A stretch of DNA of 6,557 nucleotides, taken from NCBI GenBank assembly GCA_021816565.1, contig JAKAXN010000258.1:1-6557 (forward strand), written 5' to 3'. This stretch comes from Actinomycetes bacterium (GTDB taxonomy: Bacteria; Actinomycetota; Acidimicrobiia; Acidimicrobiales; Palsa-688). The translations under genes and the position numbers were made by a program. Positions 1-6,221 of this stretch are shown in pieces (position 1 is the first letter of the stretch; every line of letters begins with the position of its first letter). Below the pieces are notes generated by a model, which saw only the letters and a list, made by a program, of their open reading frames with translations, was not told the origin of the DNA and did not search any database.

Positions 1-714
<714 letters not shown>

Positions 715-1548
715 TTGACCTCCCTGGTCGAGGCTCTGGGCTACCCCCCGCGGGCCTGCCTGGTCATAATCACCTGTGACGGCCTCGGGGTCTGCCACGC
801 CACCAACGCCGGGGTGTACAGCGCCATCCGGGAGGGTATGGGCCGCGCCGGCGGCCTGCTCGTCCCCGGACCGTGGGCCCGGGAGGCGGCGGCGCGCTAC
901 CGCGGCGAGGACGTCGGGGTCCACCTGACCCTCAACTCGGAGCACGACCTCATCCGGTGGGGTCCCATCACCTACTGCCCGTCCCTGCTCGACGGCGACG
1001 GCGGCTTCCCCCGCACGGTGGAGGACCTGTGGGACCACGCCGACACCGACGAGGTGCGCCGGGAATGCCGGGCGCAGATCGAGCGGGCCATCTACTGGGG
1101 CTTCGACGTCAGTCACCTCAGCTGCCACCTCGGCGCTCTCGAGTCGAGGCCGGAGTTCTTCGACGTGGCCCTGGAGATGGCCGTCGACTTCGGACTCCCG
1201 CTGCGGCTACCCGACTCGACCGACGAGGCCCGGCTCGGCTTTCCGTTCCGGTCGCTCGCCGCTCAGGAACGGGTCATCTCACCGGACTTCCTCGTCCGGG
1301 TGACCGGCGGGCGCAGCACCCGGCCGGCCCTGGACCAGCTTCTGTCGGAGATCCGCCCCGGGGTCACCGAGATCGTCCTCCGGCCGGCCATGGACTCGGC
1401 CGAGCTGCGGGCCGTGGTGCCCGACTGGGCCGCCCGGGTGGCCGACCACGACCTGTCAATGACCTCCGACTCGCTCCAGGTGCTGCTCTCCCGCCCCGGC
1501 GTGCACCTGATCGGGTACCGCCAGCTGCGCGACCTGCAGCGCCGGTAG
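715..1548 (+). CDS. YdjC/ChbG-family carbohydrate deacetylase-like protein, with altered acidic residues
   Basis: This 277-residue protein matches the YdjC/ChbG/HpnK family of metal-dependent deacetylases, which remove N-acetyl groups from sugars. Family landmarks are the first strand followed by CDGLGVCHATN (residues 21-31), GVHLTLN with His70, HLSCH with His134 and His138, the LPLRLP stretch, and a C-terminal GVHLIGYRQL. Two positions deviate. The usual N-A-D-D-F-G motif reads T-C-D-G-L-G, so only Asp22 remains of the pair. The usual H-L-D-S-H reads H-L-S-C-H. Both changes remove an Asp expected near the metal, so activity may be altered or lost. The TTG at 715 is chosen because the preceding codon is the thiolase stop, the first motif begins only about 20 codons later, and no ATG or GTG lies between. 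No good Shine-Dalgarno is seen, so translational coupling to the thiolase is likely. The last 93 nt overlap the opposite-strand membrane gene. The physiological substrate is unknown. Confidence 0.82.
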   Translation: MTSLVEALGYPPRACLVIITCDGLGVCHATNAGVYSAIREGMGRAGGLLVPGPWAREAAARYRGEDVGVHLTLNSEHDLIRWGPITYCPSLLDGDGGFPRTVEDLWDHADTDEVRRECRAQIERAIYWGFDVSHLSCHLGALESRPEFFDVALEMAVDFGLPLRLPDSTDEARLGFPFRSLAAQERVISPDFLVRVTGGRSTRPALDQLLSEIRPGVTEIVLRPAMDSAELRAVVPDWAARVADHDLSMTSDSLQVLLSRPGVHLIGYRQLRDLQRR

Positions 1549-2448
1549 CGGCTGCGGCTCCGGCTCCGGTAGCGGCTGCGGCCACAGGGCCAGGGCCAGC
1601 AACACCAGTAGCGGGGCCGGACCGGGGTCGGTCGCCCCCCCGCTGAGCAGGCCGTTGAGCCCCTGGAACACGAAGGCGTAGGCCACCGCGGCCACCATGC
1701 CGACGGCGAGGGCGGCCGGCCGGCTGCGGCGGATCATCACGCCGATGCCAACCGCCAGCCCGAGGGCGGCCAGAGCGGCGCTCAGGAGGACGGCGTGGTG
1801 ATCGCTGACGCGTCCCACCGCCCGCGCCACCGCGGCCAGCCAGGCCGGGTGGTCCTGGGAGTACTCCGACACGTTGGCCCGCATGACCCGCCCCACCGGG
1901 AAGGCCCACGGCAGCTGGAGAAGGGCCTGCCCGGCCCACAGCACCACCCAGGCCGCCAGGCCGGCCCGGGAGGCGATCCGGTCCGGCCGGGCGCCCGGTC
2001 CGGTCCTCGGCCAGGCCAGCAGGCCGACCAGCGGGTAGAGGGTCACCGCCCCCGGAGCCCCGGTGGCCGCCATGGCCATGCCGGTGGGCAGGGCCCCGAA
2101 CCCCTCGCCGATCCACCAGATGCCGAACGCCCACGGTACAGAGGCGACGATGGCCAGCCGCTCGAACCGGCCGGCCACCAGAGCCGCTCCGATGAGCGCC
2201 TGCACCGCCACGAACATGCTGTTCCAGAGAGCCGGGTGAGCGGCGACCAGACCGGTTGCCCAGAGGATCGAGTGGGCCACGGGCGCGGGCTGGCCCATGA
2301 CCGACTGGGCCAGGTCGTCCCTCCACCAGCCCGGGGTGAACAGCTGCGGCTGGGCCTGGAGGCCGGCGTCGACGAGCCACAGCACGCCGAGCAGGAAGCG
2401 GACCCGGCGGCGGCTGAGCGGAAGGAGCCTGGAATGCAGGAAGGTCAT
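1456..2448 (-). CDS. Multi-pass integral membrane protein of unknown function
   Basis: This 330-residue, strongly hydrophobic protein has about eight likely membrane segments, at roughly residues 16-30, 58-70, 75-92, 97-115, 131-146, 161-178, 217-238, 244-264 and 277-289 (the second is weak). I recognise the pattern of an uncharacterised actinobacterial membrane family with VLWLxDAxLQxQP near the start and WWIGEGFG, TGAPGAVTLY and LLAWP in the middle, but know no function for it. A distant DoxX-like relation is possible and not demonstrable here. The ATG at 2448 has GGAG on the - strand (2455-2458) six bases upstream, a good ribosome site. The last hydrophobic segment ends near residue 289. 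The remaining roughly 40 residues are rich in Pro and Gln and are largely antisense to the deacetylase gene, so the tail may be a recent extension past a lost stop. The gene diverges from the cupredoxin/ferritin-like cluster across 173 bp, which hints at shared control only. Confidence 0.75.
   Translation of the reverse strand: MTFLHSRLLPLSRRRVRFLLGVLWLVDAGLQAQPQLFTPGWWRDDLAQSVMGQPAPVAHSILWATGLVAAHPALWNSMFVAVQALIGAALVAGRFERLAIVASVPWAFGIWWIGEGFGALPTGMAMAATGAPGAVTLYPLVGLLAWPRTGPGARPDRIASRAGLAAWVVLWAGQALLQLPWAFPVGRVMRANVSEYSQDHPAWLAAVARAVGRVSDHHAVLLSAALAALGLAVGIGVMIRRSRPAALAVGMVAAVAYAFVFQGLNGLLSGGATDPGPAPLLVLLALALWPQPLPEPEPQPLPALQVAQLAVPDQVHAGAGEQHLERVGGH
1542..1582. repeat. Two-copy 17-bp direct repeat, period 24 bp
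   Basis: The 17-mer CCGGTAGCGGCTGCGGC occurs at 1542-1558 and again at 1566-1582, separated by TCCGGCT. The first copy contains the TAG stop of the deacetylase (1546-1548). On the - strand the pair encodes the Pro/Gln/Glu-rich stretch at about residues 290-303 of the membrane protein. It looks like a small tandem duplication or slippage product at the junction of the convergent genes. Confidence 0.85.
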
Positions 2449-2503
2449 TGGCCACTCCGTCGTAGGGGTGCGGGCGTCGTCATGTGTCCGAAGCGGGCCG
2501 GCC

Positions 2504-2552
2504 GTCCGGATGAACGGGCAATTCCCGCCACATTGCCGTCATCCAGCCGGAC
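2504..2552. repeat. Interrupted inverted repeat (long imperfect hairpin)
   Basis: Four blocks pair in nested order. GTCCGG (2504-2509) pairs with CCGGAC (2547-2552), and ATGA (2510-2513) with TCAT (2539-2542). C2515 pairs with G2538, and GGCAAT (2517-2522) with ATTGCC (2532-2537), around a nine-base loop. CCAG (2543-2546) is bulged, as are A2514 and G2516. That gives about 17 pairs over 49 nt. It could be a leader-RNA hairpin or a DNA-level protein site. In GC-rich DNA some of this pairing is expected by chance. Confidence 0.45.
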
Positions 2553-2563
2553 CCGGGGGTCCG
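2548..2563. promoter_or_regulatory. 16-bp near-palindrome, candidate operator
   Basis: CGGACCC-GG-GGGTCCG is a perfect 7-bp inverted repeat around a two-base centre. It sits 58 bp before the cupredoxin start in the divergent region. Size and symmetry fit a dimeric repressor or activator site, for example a metal-responsive regulator, but no regulator gene is in the window and no known consensus is matched. Its left arm is shared with the right arm of the larger hairpin at 2504-2552, so as RNA the two structures would exclude each other. Confidence 0.4.
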
Positions 2564-2610
2564 TACTCCAGGTCAGATGCGTCCCCCCCGCCCCCGACCC
2601 GCCCACCCCC

Positions 2611-2615
2611 GGAGG
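2611..2615 (+). promoter_or_regulatory. Strong ribosome binding site that fixes the cupredoxin start at GTG 2622
   Basis: GGAGG lies six bases before the GTG at 2622-2624. An in-frame ATG at 2577 has no such site and would place 15 extra Pro/Arg-rich residues ahead of a normal lipoprotein signal peptide, so the GTG is preferred. Confidence 0.8.
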
Positions 2616-2621
2616 AAATCA

Positions 2622-3023
2622 GTGCGCCGCTACATCCGCTTCTTCTCCCCACTCGCCGCTGTGATCTTCGCCGCCCTCCTGGTCGCCGGTTGTGGCAGCA
2701 GCACCCACAAGTCCGCCCCGTCCGCGTCATCAGCGACCGGCGCCAGCGGTTCCGGTGGCAGCGCCGCTGCCGTCGTGGTGATCAAGAACTTCGCCTACAG
2801 CCCGGCCACGCTCACTGTCGCCCCGGGCACCACCGTGACGGTGAAGAACGAGGACAGCGCGACCCACACGTTGACGGCCACCAACCCGCACAACGGCGCC
2901 TTCAACACCGGTGACATCCAGCCCGGGTCGAGCGCCACCTTCAAGGCGCCGACCACCCCCGGGACGTACCCGTACATCTGCCTGATCCATCAGTTCATGC
3001 ACGGGACGTTGGTGGTCAGCTGA
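2622..3023 (+). CDS. Exported cupredoxin lipoprotein (amicyanin/plastocyanin-like type I copper protein)
   Basis: From the GTG at 2622 the protein has 133 residues. Residues 1-23 form a lipoprotein signal peptide: basic RRYIR, a hydrophobic core, then lipobox LVAGC with Cys24 as the lipidated residue. A Ser/Ala/Gly-rich linker (about 25-48) tethers a single cupredoxin domain (about 50-133). The type I copper ligands are all visible: His82 in ATHTL, then Cys120, His123 and Met126. The Cys-x2-His-x2-Met loop has the short spacing of amicyanin rather than the longer plastocyanin loop. The expected role is one-electron transfer at the outer face of the membrane; the partner is unknown. The gene is 53 bp ahead of the ferritin-like pair on the same strand, with no obvious terminator between, so they are probably co-transcribed and may act together on iron or oxidant chemistry. 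That link is inference. Confidence 0.92.
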   Translation: MRRYIRFFSPLAAVIFAALLVAGCGSSTHKSAPSASSATGASGSGGSAAAVVVIKNFAYSPATLTVAPGTTVTVKNEDSATHTLTATNPHNGAFNTGDIQPGSSATFKAPTTPGTYPYICLIHQFMHGTLVVS

Positions 3024-3076
3024 CCGCCCCGCATGCCTTCCCGCACCATCCCCGACAACAAGGAGCCAGAAAGAGA
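3024..3076 (+). other. Short spacer between cupredoxin and first ferritin-like gene
   Basis: The 53-bp spacer shows no hairpin followed by a T run and no clear promoter. It ends with AAGGAG (3060-3065), 11 bases before the ATG at 3077, which can serve as a somewhat distant ribosome site. Its content favours a common transcript. Confidence 0.5.
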
Positions 3077-3949
3077 ATGCCCCTAGACGACCAGGCTCTC
3101 GGCGATCTCGTCGAGCAGTCTCAGGACCTCCACGTCGACGCCATGCGCGCGACGAAGGAGTCGCTGGAAGAGATCGTGGAGCTCGGCCAGGAGGCCCGGG
3201 CCCATGGTGGGTTCGACCCCGAGGAGTCGGCGCTGAGCGCCGCCGCCACGGAGGCCGGCATCCGCAAGGGGCTGGTCGCCGGTGGGGCGCTGGCCGCCAC
3301 CGCCTTCGGCGCAGCCCTGCTCTCGATCGCCGCCACCCCGGCGTTCGCCGCATCGTCGATGGACATCCAGATCCTCCAGACCGCGGCGTCGATCGAGAAC
3401 CTGGCGGTCAACACCTACAAGACGGCTCTGACCCTGCCCTACATCGGCGGCTCGTCCGCCAACGGCGTGATCAAGGCGTTCGCCACCACCACGATGGGCC
3501 AGCACGCCCAGCACGCCCAGGCGTTCAACTCCGCCGTCACCGCCCTCGGCGGCAAGGCCCAGAACAGCCCGGACCCCAAGTACGTCCCGACGGTCAACGC
3601 CGCGGTGTCGTCCATCACCAAGGCCACCCCGGCGCAGGGTGCGGCGATGGTGGTCGACCTGGCCATGACGCTCGAGAACGTGGCGGCCGAGACCTACGTC
3701 GCCAACTGCTCCATGCTGAGCGACAGCAACGCCAAGAAGATCACCGCCTCCATCATGGGCGTCGAGGCCCAGCACGTGGCCGTCCTGAGCGCCGTCAAGG
3801 CCCTGCTGGCGGCCGGTGCCTCCAACCTCATCGCCCTCAGCCCGACCGTGGTGACCAAGCTTCCGGCCGCCGCCGGGAGCGTGGGCTTCCCCAACGCTTT
3901 CTACCCCACCAAGGACGCCAGCCCGGCCAGTGAAGGAGCCGTTTCCTGA
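3077..3949 (+). CDS. Exported ferritin-like domain protein (copy 1)
   Basis: This 290-residue protein has three parts. Residues 1-60 are polar, acidic and probably helical. Residues 61-91 look like an export signal: GIRKGLVAGG, a hydrophobic run, then AFA-A as a likely cleavage site. The RK followed by G-L-V fits a Tat motif with the second Arg replaced by Lys; Sec export is the alternative. Residues 94-245 form a four-helix ferritin-like domain of the Ferritin_2 type. Candidate metal ligands are Glu107, His143 and His146, Glu200, and Glu230 with His233. Helices 1 and 3 repeat the pattern E-N-x-A-x3-Y (107-114 and 200-207). Likely roles are ferroxidase, iron binding or peroxide handling outside the cytoplasm; none can be assigned. 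The stop overlaps the next start by one base (TGATG, 3947-3951), so the two paralogues are translationally coupled and may form a mixed complex. Confidence 0.85.
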   Translation: MPLDDQALGDLVEQSQDLHVDAMRATKESLEEIVELGQEARAHGGFDPEESALSAAATEAGIRKGLVAGGALAATAFGAALLSIAATPAFAASSMDIQILQTAASIENLAVNTYKTALTLPYIGGSSANGVIKAFATTTMGQHAQHAQAFNSAVTALGGKAQNSPDPKYVPTVNAAVSSITKATPAQGAAMVVDLAMTLENVAAETYVANCSMLSDSNAKKITASIMGVEAQHVAVLSAVKALLAAGASNLIALSPTVVTKLPAAAGSVGFPNAFYPTKDASPASEGAVS

Positions 3950-4812
3950 TGAGCAGCGCCAACGACCACCTGTCTGATTCCGAGCTTCAGGCCATGACCC
4001 GCCAGCTCGACGAGATGCACCGCGACCAGGGCCTGCCCGCCCTGAAGGCTGCTGTGGCCGAGTGGGTCTCCTCCTTCCGGGAGGCCGGCGACGGCGTGGG
4101 CCGCCGGGCCAGCAGCCGGCGCACCTTCCTCCTCGGCGCCGCCGGGGTGGGCGCCAGCGGCGCCCTCCTCGCCGCCTGCGGCTCGTCGAGCAAGACCACC
4201 GCGCCGACCACCGTGGCGCCCTCGTCGTCCACCTCCAGCGGCAACGCGGCCGGCGGTTCGGCCAGCCTGACCGGCGACCTGGCCGTGGCCGCCACCGCGG
4301 CCAGCCTGGAGAACCTGGGCGTCTACGCCTACAAGGCCGGGATCACCGCGGCCACCGCCGGCAAGCTGGGCACCGTCCCGCCGGCCGTGGTGACCTTCGC
4401 CCAGACGGCCATGGCCCAGCACGTCGATCACGCCAAGGCGTGGAACTCGGCGCTCACGGCCGCTGGCAAGCCGGCTGTCACCGCCACCGACCCGGCCCTC
4501 ACCCCCACGGTGAACGCGGCCTTCGCCAAGGTGACCAACGTGTCGGAGCTGGCCCAGCTGGCCCTGCTCGTGGAGAACATCGCAGCCCAGACGTACCAGG
4601 CCGCCATCCCGGCCCTGTCGGCGACCAGCTCCATCGGGGTGGCTGCGACCATCCAGCCGGTGGAGATGCAGCACGCCGCCATCCTGTACTACGTGCTCGG
4701 CCAGTACCCCGGCATCCAGGGCACGCAGTCCAACATGTACGCCTCGGGCAGCCCGCTGGCGTTCAACCCCACGGCGCTGGCCCGCCCGGCCAGCGACTAC
4801 AAGGGCAGCTGA
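3949..4812 (+). CDS. Tat-exported ferritin-like lipoprotein (copy 2, paralogue of copy 1)
   Basis: This 287-residue protein is built like its upstream neighbour. It has a polar N-terminal segment (1-50), then a clear twin-arginine signal (SRRTFLLG, residues 56-63) and a lipobox LLAAC with Cys77. A Thr/Ser/Gly-rich linker (78-105) leads to a four-helix ferritin-like domain (about 108-250). Candidate metal ligands are Glu121, His158 and His161, Glu209, and Glu239 with His242. The E-N-x-[AG]-x3-Y pattern recurs at 121-128 and 209-216. Gln214 stands where copy 1 has Glu205. Tat export implies folding, and perhaps metal loading, in the cytoplasm before transport, followed by anchoring to the outer face of the membrane. 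AAGGAG (3933-3938) lies 10 bases before the ATG. The tandem arrangement suggests an old duplication with divergence. The exact activity is unknown; a general desiccation- or stress-related family label would be too specific. Confidence 0.87.
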   Translation: MSSANDHLSDSELQAMTRQLDEMHRDQGLPALKAAVAEWVSSFREAGDGVGRRASSRRTFLLGAAGVGASGALLAACGSSSKTTAPTTVAPSSSTSSGNAAGGSASLTGDLAVAATAASLENLGVYAYKAGITAATAGKLGTVPPAVVTFAQTAMAQHVDHAKAWNSALTAAGKPAVTATDPALTPTVNAAFAKVTNVSELAQLALLVENIAAQTYQAAIPALSATSSIGVAATIQPVEMQHAAILYYVLGQYPGIQGTQSNMYASGSPLAFNPTALARPASDYKGS

Positions 4813-4856
4813 CCCCAGCTGCCGCCTGACCGCAGGCCTCCGGGCCGCACGGTCAG
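4804..4856. terminator. Two tandem stem-loops at a convergent junction, candidate bidirectional terminator
   Basis: The first hairpin pairs GGCAGCT (4804-4810) with AGCTGCC (4817-4823) and spans the stop of the second ferritin-like gene. The second pairs CTGACCG (4826-4832) with CGGTCAG (4850-4856) and has an inner GGCC/GGCC stem (4835-4838 with 4843-4846). It spans the murF stop (4853-4855). A short T-rich stretch follows on the + side, but there is no proper U tract. Because the genes converge with only 40 bp between stops, a shared terminator here is plausible. Confidence 0.5.
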
Positions 4857-6181
4857 TCTTCCAGGAGCCGGGTGGCGATCCTCTCGAGGGCCGCCACCCG
4901 GCTCGCTTTCACAAGCACCGCGTCGTGAGGACCGAGCGGGCCGATCCGGCGCACCACCTCGCCCGGGTCGTCCACCGGGTCGATCCCGTAGTCGGGGGTC
5001 CCCACCGCGATCACCTCGATGCCCAGGCGCCCGGCCAGCTCGGCGACGGCCAGGTGCTCCTCCCGCTGGCGCTCCCCCAACTCGGCCATGACACCGAGCA
5101 CCGCCACCCGCCGTCGGGCGGGCAGGGCGTGGAGAGCCCGCAGGGCCGCCGCCATGGAAGCGGGGTTGGCGTTGTAGGAGTCGTCGAGCACGGCCGCTCC
5201 GGAGCGGGCCCGGCGCAGCTCCATCCGCATCGGCGACAGTGCCGCCGAGCGCAGGGCGTCGGCCGCGCCGGCCAGGTCCACCCCCTCGTTGGCCGCCACC
5301 GCCAGTGCGGCCAGGGCGTTGCCGACCTGGTGCACCCCCCGGGCCTCCAGGACCACCTCAGTGGCTCCCCACGGAGTGCGGGCCACGAAGCGGGGGCGCA
5401 ACTCCGGGTCGAGGGTGACCTCCTCGGCCACCACGTCCGCGCCGGGAGCTGACGTGGTGGAGTAGAGCAGCGCCCGGGCCGGACCCCGCCCGGCCATGCG
5501 CCGGACCCGATCGTCGTCGCCGTTGAGCACGGCCAGGCCCGACGGCGGCAGCGACTCGACCAGCTCGCCCTTGGCCCGCGCTATCCCGTCCAGGTCGCCG
5601 AACATCTCGGTGTGGGCGGCCGCCACCGCCGTCACCACTCCTGTCACCGGCTGCGCCACATCGCACAGCAGGGCGATGTGGCCCGGTCCCCGGGCCCCCA
5701 TCTCCAGCACGGCCACCTGGCAGGTCTCCGCGGCGTTGGCCAGGGTCAGAGGCACGCCCAGCTCGTTGTTGAACGAGCGGGCGCTGGCCACCGTCTCCAG
5801 CCCGGCGGACAGGGCGGCGGCGGCCAGGTCCTTGGTGGAGGTCTTGCCCACCGACCCGGTTATGCCGACGACCGGCACGGCCAGGCGCCTGCGGGCGGCC
5901 CGGCCCAGATCCAGGAGGGCCCGGCCGGTGTCGTCGACCACCACCGCCGGGAGCTCCACCTCCGGCGGATCCTCGACCAGCACCGCGGCCGCCCCGCCGG
6001 CGGCTGCCGCGGCGACGAAGTGGTGGCCGTCGCGCTCGGCCCTTATGGCCACGAAGAGCTCGCCGGGACGGAGGTTGCGGCTGTCGTGGGAGATCCCCTC
6101 GACCGAGGGAGCGTCGGCGTCCCCGCTCCCGGTGAGGGACCCTCCTGTGGCCTGGGCGATATGGGCGAGGGACCAGCGCAT
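4853..6181 (-). CDS. murF: UDP-N-acetylmuramoyl-tripeptide--D-alanyl-D-alanine ligase
   Basis: This 442-residue protein has the length and layout of MurF, the cytoplasmic enzyme that uses ATP to add D-Ala-D-Ala to the UDP-MurNAc-tripeptide in peptidoglycan synthesis. The N-terminal substrate domain (about 1-100) contains GISHDSRNLRPGELFVAI. The central ATPase domain has the P-loop GITGSVGKTSTKD (106-118), then FNNELGVPLTL (138-147), LEMGARGPGHI (159-169) and the GVHQVGNALAA region (282-292). The C-terminal ligase domain has LDDSYNANP (332-340) and VLVKASR (422-428). The ATG at 6181 is well fixed: an in-frame TGA lies only three codons upstream, and the N-terminus MRWSLAHIAQATGG fits the family. 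Upstream on the - strand there is no well-placed Shine-Dalgarno (only AAGG two bases away), so leaderless or weak initiation is possible. It is divergent from ddl, the preceding step of the pathway. Confidence 0.96.
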   Translation of the reverse strand: MRWSLAHIAQATGGSLTGSGDADAPSVEGISHDSRNLRPGELFVAIRAERDGHHFVAAAAAGGAAAVLVEDPPEVELPAVVVDDTGRALLDLGRAARRRLAVPVVGITGSVGKTSTKDLAAAALSAGLETVASARSFNNELGVPLTLANAAETCQVAVLEMGARGPGHIALLCDVAQPVTGVVTAVAAAHTEMFGDLDGIARAKGELVESLPPSGLAVLNGDDDRVRRMAGRGPARALLYSTTSAPGADVVAEEVTLDPELRPRFVARTPWGATEVVLEARGVHQVGNALAALAVAANEGVDLAGAADALRSAALSPMRMELRRARSGAAVLDDSYNANPASMAAALRALHALPARRRVAVLGVMAELGERQREEHLAVAELAGRLGIEVIAVGTPDYGIDPVDDPGEVVRRIGPLGPHDAVLVKASRVAALERIATRLLED

Positions 6182-6221
6182 GGCCTTCGATCATGGCATC
6201 TGCCCGGCTAGCGTGGCCTCC
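6182..6221. promoter_or_regulatory. 40-bp divergent murF/ddl control region with a possible leaderless -10 element
   Basis: All start signals for two divergent cell-wall genes must lie in this space or inside the coding regions. On the + strand TAGCGT (6209-6214) fits the actinobacterial -10 pattern TAnnnT. It sits seven bases before the ddl ATG, the spacing expected when transcription begins at the start codon. On the - strand CATGAT (6190-6195) is a weaker match, eight bases before the murF ATG. Neither ATG at these positions has a good ribosome site. Confidence 0.4.

Larger units (their letters stand above)
2449..2621. promoter_or_regulatory. Divergent intergenic region upstream of the membrane protein and cupredoxin genes
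   Basis: This 173-bp gap separates two divergently transcribed genes and must hold the start signals for both unless they are read from elsewhere. I find no convincing -35/-10 pair on either strand; TTGCCG at 2533-2538 has no matching -10 at normal spacing. The notable content is a set of inverted repeats between 2504 and 2563, described separately, and a C-rich run (about 2582-2610) just ahead of the cupredoxin ribosome site. No small gene in this gap is supported. Confidence 0.5.

Noticed and set aside
1364..2455. Long - strand open frame in another register of the membrane gene
   Set aside because: Its product is Gly/Arg/Pro-rich with no family pattern. The 1456-2448 frame has membrane segments, a ribosome site and known motifs; the other is a GC-bias shadow.
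2533..2569. TTGCCG ... TACTCC as a sigma-70 promoter for the cupredoxin gene
   Set aside because: The spacing is about 25 bp instead of about 17, and the -10 match lacks its final T.
2577..2621. ATG at 2577 as the cupredoxin start
   Set aside because: It would put 15 Pro/Arg-rich residues before a normal lipoprotein signal and has no ribosome site. The GTG at 2622 has GGAGG six bases upstream.
1795..2664. Long + strand open frame opposite the membrane gene
   Set aside because: The product is rich in Arg, Pro, Gly and His with no domain. It lies antisense to a supported gene and runs through the divergent gap into the cupredoxin gene.
3083..3775. - strand open frame antisense to the first ferritin-like gene
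   Set aside because: Composition is Gly/Arg/Val/Asp-rich, typical of antisense frames in high-GC genes. No ribosome site or motif is seen.
3901..4674. - strand open frame antisense to the second ferritin-like gene
   Set aside because: Gly/Ala/His-rich shadow of a well-supported gene, with no family features.
4892..4918. VKASR instead of the VKGSR often seen in MurF
   Set aside because: As I recall, VKAS is common in actinobacterial MurF proteins, so it is probably not a functional anomaly.
5358..6194. Second - strand frame inside murF
   Set aside because: Arg/Gly-rich low-complexity product overlapping the complete murF frame, which carries every expected motif.
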